Shown here piece by piece: positions 7,776 through 15,755 of a DNA stretch of 64,000 nt. How positions within the stretch are numbered: the stretch's first letter is position 1; every line of letters begins with the position of its first letter. Location of the stretch: positions 1 to 64,000 of the forward strand of contig DATMRF010000100.1 in NCBI GenBank assembly GCA_035566435.1. The letters are read 5' to 3'. A model generated the notes under the pieces. That model did no database searches, had not been told where the DNA came from, and was given only the letters and a program-made list of their open reading frames with translations. The position numbers and the translations under genes are program-made. Source of the stretch: DATMRF01 sp035566435 (GTDB lineage: Bacteria > Verrucomicrobiota > Verrucomicrobiia > Limisphaerales > UBA8199).

Positions 7776-9056
7776 ATGAACACAACTGACTGCACGACGA
7801 CTCCTGTGGCCGGGCCGACAGCAGTGACTTGCTCGCGCGAGGCAGTTCCACAGTTCCATTATGCGCCGCTGTACTGGCTGGCGGTCGGTACTTTTGCTGT
7901 GGGGACAGAGGGCTTCATGATCGCGGCCATCCTGCCCAGGATTGCCACCGATCTCTTTGTGAGCGTGCAGGCGGCCGGACAATTCGTAACCATCTTCGCT
8001 TTTACTTATGCTGTAAGCTCTCCGGTCCTGACGGCGCTGACCGGCGGTTTCGATCGGCGCAAACTACTCATCCTGTCCATGTCGGCTTTCGTAGCGGCGA
8101 ACCTCGCCGCGGCATGGTCGCAGCATTTCTGGTCCCTGGCTGGCGCGCGCATTTTAATTGCGGCCTTTGCGGGACTCTACGTGCCGGGCGCGAATGCGCT
8201 CGCCGGAGCCCTGGCGCCATCCGAGCGGCGAGGGCGGGCTTTGGCCATTGTGAGTGGAGGGATTAGCCTGGCCGTGGCGCTTGGAGTTCCGCTCGGGGCG
8301 TTTATTGGCAATCGTTTCGGCTGGCGCATGAATTTCATCGGGGTCGCCGGACTTGCAGTGATCGCCCTTGTCGGGTTGCTCTTCGGCTTGCCAAAAGGCA
8401 TCGGCGAAGGATTGGTAACTGCAAGTTTGCGGGAGCGCATTGCCGTCGCGCGCCAACCGTCGGCTCTTTTCGCCCTCTGTGTTACCACACTCTGGGCCGT
8501 CGGCACCTATTCGGTTTTCACGTACATCGCGCTTTTCCTTGCGACTGTGGTTGGTTTAAAGGGAGCCGCGATTGGGTACGCACTCTTCCTGTGGGGAGTC
8601 GCAGCTTTTATTGGCCTCCTTCTCGGAGGCCTGGCGAATGACAGGATCGGCAGCCGCCGGGTGATTTTCGCAACACTGTCAGTGATGGCTCTGGCGCTCA
8701 TGAGCCTGACATTGGTGGCCCATTTTCTGGACCAATCAACCAGGCTGGTGCCAGTTCTCATCGCAGTGGTCATCTGGGGCCTCACAGCCTGGGGGTTTTT
8801 CCCGGCCCAGCAGTCGCGGCTGATTGGCATCACCGGACTTAAAGGAACCGCAATCATCCTCTCCCTCAACGCATCTTTCATGTACTTGGGATTTTCGTTT
8901 GGGGCTGCAGCGGGGTCGTTCGTTCTGACTGAGGGCAACGTCACTGACCTCGGCTGGGTCGGAGGTTTGTGGGTAGTGTCGTCATTGACTCTTTTCATTC
9001 TTTCCGACGGTCGAACGAAACAATTACAAACAACAAGAACAAACGAGAACAAATGA
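7776..9056 (+). CDS. MFS transporter (drug/arabinose efflux type)
   Basis: 426 residues with about 12 hydrophobic segments and MFS signatures: GTEGFMIAAILPRIATDL in helix 1, GGFDRRKLL in the loop 2-3 (motif A position), RGRALAIVSGGISLAVALGVPLGAFIG and the second-half loop GGLANDRIGSRR. It fits the DHA1/AraJ-like group of exporters. GAGG precedes the ATG at 7776; upstream in-frame codons overlap the SDR gene and are rejected. The stop overlaps the next ATG (ATGA), so translation is coupled. It probably exports the substrate or product of the island enzymes. Confidence 0.88.
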   Translation: MNTTDCTTTPVAGPTAVTCSREAVPQFHYAPLYWLAVGTFAVGTEGFMIAAILPRIATDLFVSVQAAGQFVTIFAFTYAVSSPVLTALTGGFDRRKLLILSMSAFVAANLAAAWSQHFWSLAGARILIAAFAGLYVPGANALAGALAPSERRGRALAIVSGGISLAVALGVPLGAFIGNRFGWRMNFIGVAGLAVIALVGLLFGLPKGIGEGLVTASLRERIAVARQPSALFALCVTTLWAVGTYSVFTYIALFLATVVGLKGAAIGYALFLWGVAAFIGLLLGGLANDRIGSRRVIFATLSVMALALMSLTLVAHFLDQSTRLVPVLIAVVIWGLTAWGFFPAQQSRLIGITGLKGTAIILSLNASFMYLGFSFGAAAGSFVLTEGNVTDLGWVGGLWVVSSLTLFILSDGRTKQLQTTRTNENK

Positions 9057-9814
9057 AACTCACTGGCAATACAATCTTCGTCACTGGCGGCGGTTCAGGT
9101 ATCGGGCGCGGACTCGCCGAGGCGCTGCACAGACTTGGTAACCAGGTAATCATCTCAGGTCGGCGCAAGGGCCATTTGGCTGAAACGACGAAAGCCAATC
9201 CCGGAATGAAATCAGTTGAATTGGATGTCGAGGACTCGACGAGCATCGCCGCGGTCACAAGAGAACTGATTGAGGACTACCCGAAATTGAACGTGCTCAT
9301 CAACAATGCCGGTGTCATGCACCTCGACAATGCGGCCGGAGGAGTCGATGAAGCGATGCTGGTGTCCACCATCACCACAAATCTTATGGGCCCGATTCGC
9401 ATGACCGGAGCGCTCATCGAGCACTTGAAAAAGCAGGATCACGCCGCAGTGATGAACGTATCTTCAGTTCTGGGATTCGTTCCGCTTGCGATGGCAGCGG
9501 TTTACTCTTCCACAAAGGCGGCGATACATTCCTACACGCTGTCACTGAGGTACCGACTCAAGGGGAGCTCGGTGGAGGTTCTGGAGATTGCACCACCCTG
9601 GGTGCAGACAGACCTTTTAAACAGCAACAACGAGCCCCGTGCCATGCCCCTCGCTGAATTCATCTCAGAGACGATGAAAGTTATCGCAATAGGCGCGCAA
9701 GAGGTGTTGGTGGAGCGAGCAAAACCCCTGCGGAACAACGTAGGACCGAATGAGGGCGCATTTGTGACGCAATTCAACGATACGATGGCACAACCAAACT
9801 CACAAAGCGCCTAA
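9053..9814 (+). CDS. SDR family oxidoreductase (DltE-like)
   Basis: 253 residues with FVTGGGSGIGRGLAEALHRLGN, NNAG, catalytic serine in NVSSVLG and YSSTK. The C-terminal part (ISETMKVIAIGAQEVLVERAK) matches the DltE/YbbO-like SDR group and not the KR group of the two other intact SDRs. Its ATG overlaps the MFS stop by four bases, so it belongs to the same operon. The substrate is not inferable. Confidence 0.88.
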   Translation: MKLTGNTIFVTGGGSGIGRGLAEALHRLGNQVIISGRRKGHLAETTKANPGMKSVELDVEDSTSIAAVTRELIEDYPKLNVLINNAGVMHLDNAAGGVDEAMLVSTITTNLMGPIRMTGALIEHLKKQDHAAVMNVSSVLGFVPLAMAAVYSSTKAAIHSYTLSLRYRLKGSSVEVLEIAPPWVQTDLLNSNNEPRAMPLAEFISETMKVIAIGAQEVLVERAKPLRNNVGPNEGAFVTQFNDTMAQPNSQSA

Positions 9815-9851
9815 AGCCTGCGCATCCACAACAAAGCATAGCGAACAAGGA

Positions 9852-10274
9852 ATGATGAAAATGAGCCAATCAACACAAGCAAGAAACAAAGCACTGGTTC
9901 TTGAAGCATTCGACACGCTTTTTAATAAGCGCGACTATGCGCAGGCCGAACGGTATTAGTCGCCCGACTAGATTCAGCATAGTGCGCATATCGCGCCTGG
10001 GCGGGAGGGGTTGTTTAACCTCATCAAGGGCATCCCGCCCACGCTGAGGTATGAACCGGGGCTAATTGTGGCCGAGGGCGATTTTGTGATCGTCCACGGA
10101 CGATTCTCGGGCTTCGGAGCTCCGGTGAACTGGATTGCGGCGGACATCGTACGCATCAAAAACGGAATTCTGGTCGAGCACCGAGATGTCATTCAAGACG
10201 AGGCCACAAAAGAGCAATCCAAGAGCGGAAATCCCATGTTCGGGGACACGTTTCCCGAAATTCACGCCAAATGA
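9852..10274 (+). pseudogene. NTF2-like protein paralogue with two amber stops
   Basis: This is a second copy of the NTF2-like gene at 1442. The N-terminus (NKALVLEAFDTLFNKRDYAQAER) and the rest (IQHSAHIAPGREGLF through RDVIQDEATKEQSKSGNPMFG) align without gaps. Where the intact copy has the Trp and Tyr codons of FWSPKY, this copy has TAG at 9957-9959 and TAG at 9969-9971. A shorter product from an ATG at 10011 is possible but would lack the N-terminal helix. It is best called an inactivated duplicate; its stop overlaps the next ATG. Confidence 0.75.
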
Positions 10275-10297
10275 CTAACTCAAACGAGAGAAGTATT

Positions 10298-10888
10298 ATG
10301 ACCGATCATGCAACTAGAGAACGGTTTGCACCTATCCAGATAGGCACGCTCGCACTCTCCCATCGGGTGGTGATGGGGCCGCTCACGCGTTCTCGGTCTG
10401 AACAACCCGGCGACATCCCTGGGAATCTGATGGTCGAATATCTTCACATCATTGAACCGCGCATCAATGGCCATGTGGCAATCGAGGATGGTCTGCCACC
10501 GGTAGCGGCCGCTCAAATACGCAAGATATTCAAAGGAAGAATCATCGCGGCCGGTGGCTTTGACCCTGACGGTGCTGAGGCAATCGTCGAAAAGGGAGAT
10601 GCTGACCTGGTGGCGTTCGGGCGTCATTTCCTTGCGAACCCTGACCTGCCAAAGCGAATCAAACTCGGGCTGCCCCTCAACGCGTACGATCGCGCCACTC
10701 TCTACACTTTCGATTCCCACGGTTACACCGACTATCCATTTCATGAAGATCAAGAACCCGTCGAACAGTTGGAGCCGAGAGCGAATAAAACCGCACTCGG
10801 TTCATTGAAATCAAAGAATAAAGGAACCATATGTTCAAGTTCAGCGGCAAGAGACCGGCGACCCTCGGATCGAAGAACGGCAAGCTAG
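10298..10888 (+). pseudogene. Old yellow enzyme paralogue with large in-frame deletion
   Basis: The N-terminus (APIQIGTLALSHRVVMGPLTRSRSEQPGD) and C-terminus (HIIEPRINGH through VAFGRHFLANPDLPKRI) match the intact enzyme at 2679. The join at VEY|LHI lacks the equivalent of residues 44-260 there, about 651 bases. The lost part contains the HxxN site and most of the TIM barrel, so it cannot be an active reductase. The frame is preserved and runs on past the normal end into the next gene. An in-frame ATG at 10271 overlapping the previous stop is an alternative start. Confidence 0.75.
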
Positions 10889-11238
10889 CCACGGTCGTCA
10901 AGAAGCCCAACAATGTCAGCAGCCAGGCCGACGTCAATGACCGGGCACATTACGTCGCCCCACTCAAGTTCACCGGAGATGCGTCGGTGGCGTTCCAGAA
11001 ACTGCTCAAGATAGTGCAGTCGCAGCCGCGAACCACCGTGGTCACGCAGGACGGCCAATACCTCCACGCCGAGTTCAGCTCACCCCTGATGGGCTTCGTG
11101 GACGATGTCGAGTTCGTGCTGGCGCCACAGCAGAGTCTGATTCACGTGCGCTCGGCAGCTCGGCTCGGCTATTCCGATTTCGGGGTGAATCGCAAACGCG
11201 CCGAATCACTGCGCGCGCTTTTCGAGGGCAGATCATGA
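10831..11238 (+). CDS. DUF1499 domain-containing protein
   Basis: 135 residues of the DUF1499 family: an N-terminal basic stretch, then APLKFTGDASVAFQKLLKIVQSQPRTTVV, YLHAEFSSPLMGFVDDVEFVL, IHVRSAARLGYSDFGVNRKRAE, the family's hallmark end. The function of the family is unknown. AAAGGA precedes the ATG, which lies inside the end of the broken reductase frame. The stop overlaps a further small ATG frame. Confidence 0.85.
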   Translation: MFKFSGKRPATLGSKNGKLATVVKKPNNVSSQADVNDRAHYVAPLKFTGDASVAFQKLLKIVQSQPRTTVVTQDGQYLHAEFSSPLMGFVDDVEFVLAPQQSLIHVRSAARLGYSDFGVNRKRAESLRALFEGRS

Positions 11239-11357
11239 GAGCGGGCAAGCTTCCGCTCCCGGCCGTGCATGAAGTTCTTCTCGCGGACGGGTCGCGAACG
11301 CGATTCGCTGGGTTGCGAAGAGGGAGGGACAAGCTGTTACGAGGTTTGACCCTCTAG
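11235..11357 (+). CDS. Small frame of 40 residues, possibly a truncated gene
   Basis: An ATG overlaps the DUF1499 stop (ATGA) and opens 40 codons: LPLPAVHEVLLADGSRTRFAGLRRGRDKLL. The overlap suggests coupled translation, and the text faintly recalls the start of a redoxin domain (target strand, then ADGS, then LRRGR) that ends early. No further domain follows. It may be a gene broken when the nearby inverted-repeat element or another rearrangement arrived. Low confidence. Confidence 0.3.
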   Translation: MRAGKLPLPAVHEVLLADGSRTRFAGLRRGRDKLLRGLTL

Positions 11358-11482
11358 AGCCCGATCCTTGCGAACAGGAGCAACCATCGATGACACAATC
11401 GCAAACAACGAAATGAGCCCTTCGGCCATGGTCGGGGGTGTGAAGATGGCGTCGCGTAGTGCGGTCAACGGGAGTCCAGCAA

Positions 11483-11790
11483 TCGGATAGGGGTCGGGAC
11501 AAAGCTTTCGCACAAAACCGCCGCGGGACCGCAGAGTGATTCAGGGTCCTGACGTTGCTTGTTTTGGGCGCATGCTGCCGGTGCCGTATGGCTCAGAAAC
11601 TCAGAGTGCGGCATCCCGGAGCGATTACCATCCGCCATGGAAAGTGCCACGGGCTACAGGGGGACAGGCGCTGCAGTGGATTGTCGACCAGCTCCAGAAG
11701 GGGGCGCGGTTAAACACCTTGCCACGTTGCTCCAACGCGCGGAGCGCAAATCCCAAAACAGTTAAAACCTTCGTTCTGACCCCTATCCGA
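11483..11790. mobile_element. MITE-like element with inverted ends
   Basis: TCGGATAGGGGTC at 11483-11495 is repeated in inverted orientation at 11778-11790, perfect over 13 bases. The similarity continues inward to about 23 of 28. The 308-base element has no transposase and no credible protein. Two bases AA flank both ends and may be a short target duplication, but this is weak. It lies in the 690-base gap 11239-11928, which otherwise holds only the small frame at 11235-11357. A transposase in trans, for example of the REP-associated type, is conceivable; none is in the window. Confidence 0.45.
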
Positions 11791-11928
11791 AATCAAGTGG
11801 GTCGTCGGTGCGGGCTGTCCAATCCCAGTTGCCGCCAACAAAACGTAGCATCTCTACATTCTGCAAGTCCGGCTGCCTGTGAGCTGATCCGGGGCAGTGG
11901 ATCGAAACTGTTTCAGCCGTTGGACTGG

Positions 11929-12570
11929 TTACTTGTGTGCGGCCCCATGAGCTACCAGATGGTTGTTATGCGCCTCCTGCGCATGCGAGACTTGCGCCGG
12001 CGTCGGGCCTTGATGAGGCGGTCGGCTTGCCTCCACTTCGCCACGCGAGGGTTGTGTCTTGATTCCGTCTTTACCGTTGAACGCGTGATTCGGACCCTTG
12101 ACTTCCCGAACCACCGAACGGTCCTCGTAGGTATGGTGCACGGCGTTTCGGTCCACGGTCGAGATGACCGTGTTATGCAGGAACATGCTCCCTTCCCAAC
12201 GTCCGCCGGTGAAGCCTGAGCCGAAGTAGCCGTTGCCGTAATTGATGCCGCCGTAGAAGCCGACTTGCGGCCCCCAATACCCTTCGTGCCAGAGGTACTT
12301 GCCTCCGGCGAAGCCCCAATAACCGGGCGTCCAGAGGAGTCGCGCGCTCGGGGGTAGAACCCAGACACCCGGCACCCAGTAGTAGCCATAGGCACCGTAT
12401 TGATAGTAGCCAGGCGTCCAGAGGTATCCGTCGCCAGGACAAGGGGGCTGGTCGAAGACGGCGATGGGCGGTGGCGCGATGTTCACTGAAAGCTGAATTC
12501 CGGCGAAGGCGTGCGCTCCGAAGAGGGCGCCCACAACCAGGATCACAAACATGGCAAGCTTGTTTTTCAT
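11929..12570 (-). CDS. Secreted YXWGXW-repeat-like protein
   Basis: 213 residues. An N-terminal signal peptide (KNKLAMFVILVVGALFGAHAFA) is followed by proline and aromatic-rich repeats: YLWTPGYYQYG, YYWVPGVWVLPP, LLWTPGYWGF, KYLWHEGYWGP, YGNGYFGSGF. These are the Trp/Tyr-Gly repeats of the YXWGXW (WXXGXW) family, exported proteins of unknown function common in environmental bacteria. The C-terminal third is hydrophilic and His-rich. It stands alone on the minus strand. Confidence 0.75.
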   Translation of the reverse strand: MKNKLAMFVILVVGALFGAHAFAGIQLSVNIAPPPIAVFDQPPCPGDGYLWTPGYYQYGAYGYYWVPGVWVLPPSARLLWTPGYWGFAGGKYLWHEGYWGPQVGFYGGINYGNGYFGSGFTGGRWEGSMFLHNTVISTVDRNAVHHTYEDRSVVREVKGPNHAFNGKDGIKTQPSRGEVEASRPPHQGPTPAQVSHAQEAHNNHLVAHGAAHK

Positions 12571-12820
12571 CTTTAGACTGTACGCCTTTGTCAGCGCAGG
12601 GAAAAGCTCTGTTTTCAGGCTTGTCGTGAATCATGCGCGAGGCGCGGGTTTATTGAACGTCATTTTATCTTCTGCCAAGCGTTTCTAAACCTCTCGGGAT
12701 TTCGAAACAGCTTTCGCTCGATTACATAAGCCCTCGGCACGAGCCAGTCATATTGGTTCGGGGTCAGGGGAATAGGCCCCGGTATCGATTAGCGGTGTCA
12801 TATGGTTAGCATGATAGGGA

Positions 12821-13423
12821 CTACTGGATCCCGTTCCACACGATCCGGTGGAACAGTTCGTCCATGTAACGCGGTGCTTCTTTGGCGCCACGATCAAGCC
12901 ACCAGCGCAGCAGGGATAGCAAACTCCCGGCCAAGGCAGAGGCGCGGGCAGCCAACTCGCGTTGAGGAAGCTTCGGAATTCGCTTGGATTCCCTAAGGCG
13001 CTGCTCAATCCCGCGTGAAAAGTAGCCTTGCGCGAGATCGAAGAAATCGTTGAGACGGCCAGACTCGGCCAGCGCGCGATAGACCTTCCTCTGGCTGCCG
13101 ATGTGGCCAAACAATTCCGCCACAGGGACGACGCGTCGCGACTCTTCCTTGCGAACGCTCAGTGCCCTGCTCATCATTTCCAGGAACTTCTCCAACTGGC
13201 TGAGAAGCAGGTCATTCTTGTCGCGGAAATGAAGATAAAAGGTGGAACGACCGACTGCCGCGCGGTCCAGCACTTCCTGCACTGTCACGTCATCGATCGG
13301 CTTTTCCTGGATCAACTCAATCAGAGCACTGCCAAGCCGCTCGTGAGTACGCCGCACGCGCGAATCGGCCTTTCGCCGCGGCTTTTCCTGTTTTTTTGGC
13401 CCAGTATGATCCTGCAAGCTCAT
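12821..13423 (-). CDS. TetR/AcrR family transcriptional regulator
   Basis: 200 residues. The N-terminal TetR helix-turn-helix is RRTHERLGSALIELIQEKPIDDVTVQEVLDRAAVGRSTFYLHFRDKNDLL, followed by a helical ligand domain of about 130 residues ending in the hydrophobic SALAGSLLSLLRWWLDRG. The ATG at 13423 is chosen because AAAGGAACAGG directly precedes it; another ATG lies at 13459. It diverges from the LTXXQ gene at 13601 across about 180 bases, so it may regulate that gene. The inducer is unknown. Confidence 0.88.
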   Translation of the reverse strand: MSLQDHTGPKKQEKPRRKADSRVRRTHERLGSALIELIQEKPIDDVTVQEVLDRAAVGRSTFYLHFRDKNDLLLSQLEKFLEMMSRALSVRKEESRRVVPVAELFGHIGSQRKVYRALAESGRLNDFFDLAQGYFSRGIEQRLRESKRIPKLPQRELAARASALAGSLLSLLRWWLDRGAKEAPRYMDELFHRIVWNGIQ

Positions 13424-13600
13424 CCTGTTCCTTTCTACGGCAACAGCCTGCGAGCTCAAAGATCAAACTGGCGATTCCGACCGAAAACACCATCTGAGGT
13501 CATTTGAAGGGCTCATTCCTGGACATCGACCGCCTCTTTGTTCAAGAATTCCGAACGTGCGATTGACGAGCGGACGCATGACCGCTACAAGGCGACTCAT

Positions 13601-14044
13601 ATGAGAAACCGCTATTCATTCCGTGTACTTACGGTTGGGAGCATGTTAATTGTCGCACTGACTGCGCTCGCGCAACAGACAGCTACGCGACCTGATGGTA
13701 CTGGCAAAGACGAACACCGCCAGAGCGCCGCACAAGACGACGTGCCGATAGTCGGGCAGATGCTGAAAGTGCTGACCGAGAAACTTGATCTCACCGCCGA
13801 TCAGCAGGCCAGAATCACACCAATCCTCCAAAAACTGCATGACACCCAGCAGAAGCTCGTGCAGGATAAAAGCCTGTCGCGCGAAGAGCGCTTGGCCAAG
13901 GTGAGGCCCCAGCGCTATAAGGCCGACACACAAATCCGCGAGATCCTTACCGAGGACCAGAAGAAAAAGCTCGATCAGTACTTGCAGGGGCCGCACCCTG
14001 AGATGCATGGCAAACTGAGCGGGGCGAGACCATCGCGCCCGTGA
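13601..14044 (+). CDS. Periplasmic LTXXQ-motif (Spy/CpxP-like) protein
   Basis: 147 residues from ATG 13601, beginning with a signal peptide (MRNRYSFRVLTVGSMLIVALTALA). The mature part is helical with two LTxxQ-type motifs: LTADQQARITPIL and LTEDQKKKLDQYL. Spy/CpxP-like proteins are periplasmic chaperones or stress adaptors. The length and motif spacing fit, and similar short forms are common outside Enterobacteria. It diverges from a TetR gene. An upstream ATG at 13538 would bury the signal peptide and is rejected. Confidence 0.75.
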   Translation: MRNRYSFRVLTVGSMLIVALTALAQQTATRPDGTGKDEHRQSAAQDDVPIVGQMLKVLTEKLDLTADQQARITPILQKLHDTQQKLVQDKSLSREERLAKVRPQRYKADTQIREILTEDQKKKLDQYLQGPHPEMHGKLSGARPSRP

Positions 14045-14221
14045 CCACCGCAGAATTGAAGAGATTGGTATCGCCCACCCCAGCGGTCTCAGTGTGGATG
14101 TGAAGCGATTGACCGGGCTGTCGCCAATCAACCGTAGCCGGCGCTTGCAGTACATCTGCCGCGGTTCATGTTACACGTTGGCGGTGGCTCAGGTGGTTTG
14201 GCTTAACCGCGCGTCGGCAAG

Positions 14222-14803
14222 ATGCAGCGCCCCGTTCCACAACAACTATGGATGGTGTGGCCTGAAGCCAGGCTTAAAGGTCCGGTCGATCCCAAGATTC
14301 CTGATGGGTACTTCATACGGACTTACCAAGCAGGCGACGACCGTGCTTTCCTTGCCTTGATGGCTCTGATGGATTTCGATCCGTGGACTCAAAAGAAACT
14401 CGATTACAATATGTCTCGCATACTCCCAGGAGGTTGGTTCTTCGCGGTAGAAGCCAAATCGAGCAGTGTGGTTGCAACGGCGATGTGCCTTCACAACTAT
14501 GACGGACATTCTCCATTCACAGGCGACCTTGGCTGGTTGGCTTGTCGTCAAGACCATAAGGGGAAGGGGCTAGGTTATTCTCTATCGGCGTGTGTAACCA
14601 ACCGGTTCCGAGACGCTGGCTATTCCCGGATTCAATTGCACACCGAGTACCATCGCCTTCCCGCGATCAAGACCTACTTGAACCTGGGGTATGTTCCCGT
14701 GATGTATTGCCAAGAGGTTTATGAGTTATGGGACGATGCTTGTCAGAAGTTGGATTGGCCGTACACGCCTCAAGAATGGCCCAACAAAGTTACAGGAGAA
14801 TGA
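14222..14803 (+). CDS. GNAT family N-acetyltransferase
   Basis: 193 residues with a GNAT core: FFAVEAKSSSVVATAMCL (beta 2-3), LGWLACRQDHKGKGLGYSLSACVTNRFRDAGY, which includes the acetyl-CoA pyrophosphate loop (Q/RxxGxG/A type: DHKGKGLG), and a C-terminal motif AIKTYLNLGYVP. Cytoplasmic; the acceptor is unknown. Its stop overlaps the next gene's ATG (ATGA), so the two are co-translated and probably work on the same small molecule. Confidence 0.88.
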   Translation: MQRPVPQQLWMVWPEARLKGPVDPKIPDGYFIRTYQAGDDRAFLALMALMDFDPWTQKKLDYNMSRILPGGWFFAVEAKSSSVVATAMCLHNYDGHSPFTGDLGWLACRQDHKGKGLGYSLSACVTNRFRDAGYSRIQLHTEYHRLPAIKTYLNLGYVPVMYCQEVYELWDDACQKLDWPYTPQEWPNKVTGE

Positions 14804-15465
14804 ACATTCCCGGGCACGTCATTTTGCAAGAGATAGAACGCCTTCGGACCAAACTGAGAACACCTATAGTTGTCGCCGTGGATGGGGGGAGCGGTGCTGG
14901 GAAAACGACAATTGCTGAAAACCTGATGCGCTTCACCGAAATAGCTTTGGTTCCGCTTGACGATTTTTACCAAACTGTGATTCCCGAATCAGAGTGGCCT
15001 CACAAAACTGTCGAACAGCGGCTGAATGGAGTATTCGACTGGTCTCGTGTTCGAAGCGAAGCCCTTAAACCACTTCGAGCGGGAAGACCGGGTCGGTGGC
15101 ATGCCTTTGACTTCAAGCGTGGTTTAGGGAAAGAGGGAACATACAGCCTTAAGAAAGAGGTGACTGAGGTGGCCCCGGCTTCTACGATTCTGGTTGAAGG
15201 TTCTTATTCAGCATCGCCACGTCTGAGAGATTTGATTGATCTCGCGGTGCTTGTAGATGTGCAGAACAGTAGGCGTCATTTGCGGACGGCTGCTCGAGGA
15301 GACGACACCGAATTCCCCGGCAAATGGCACGCAATCTGGGATGCGGTCGAGGCGCATTACTTTCAGCATGTATGCCTGCCCGAATCCTTTGACCTGGTCA
15401 TTCGAAATGACGATAATGGTAACCAAGCTGAGCCCCGCGGGAGGCTGATTCGCGGTGAAAATTGA
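14800..15465 (+). CDS. Uridine-kinase-like P-loop kinase
   Basis: 221 residues from the overlapping ATG at 14800. It has a Walker A site AVDGGSGAGKTTIAENL near residue 28, LVPLDDFYQ (the DDFY motif of the uridine kinase/phosphoribulokinase family) and TILVEGSYSASPRLRDLIDLAVLVDV, typical of this family's beta-strand and lid. It is shorter than UDK but matches the small uridine-kinase-like proteins of unknown substrate. GGAG lies very close to the ATG, consistent with coupling to the GNAT gene. The substrate is probably a nucleoside or other small hydroxyl compound. Confidence 0.8.
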   Translation: MNIPGHVILQEIERLRTKLRTPIVVAVDGGSGAGKTTIAENLMRFTEIALVPLDDFYQTVIPESEWPHKTVEQRLNGVFDWSRVRSEALKPLRAGRPGRWHAFDFKRGLGKEGTYSLKKEVTEVAPASTILVEGSYSASPRLRDLIDLAVLVDVQNSRRHLRTAARGDDTEFPGKWHAIWDAVEAHYFQHVCLPESFDLVIRNDDNGNQAEPRGRLIRGEN

Positions 15466-15755
15466 GCGTTTTCCATGATCTGCCAGTAGCGAAGTAAAAG
15501 GAGCAGAACCGGTAGTGAGCCATTCAGCGCGCCGGTTCTGCGGTCGAAGGTTCGTTGGACTTGGATTTGCCTTTTCACGAGTCCCGGTCACGTCCGTCCT
15601 GGCAGGGCCCAAGGTGGTCGTAGGACGCGAGGAGCACCGTCGCCAGGGCAGGCTACTGGCAGTCTGGCGCGACGGCAAAGCCGTCTGGATTCCCGCTATC
15701 GAACCAGCCGAGCCAGCACGATTCGCTCTCAGACGCTGATGGACCACGTGTATGG

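Noticed and set aside
9957..9971. Two TAG codons as possible pyrrolysine or readthrough sites
   Set aside because: No pyrrolysine genes or tRNA are in the window, the copy lies beside a deleted reductase pseudogene, and the stops fall where the functional copy has Trp and Tyr. Decay is simpler.
11536..12219. Reading frame of 227 codons on the plus strand
   Set aside because: It covers the inverted-repeat element and the antisense of the YXWGXW-like secreted gene. No homology or ribosome site supports it.
15208..15747. 179-codon minus-strand frame after the kinase gene
   Set aside because: It lies antisense to the uridine-kinase-like gene for half of its length and has no family features.
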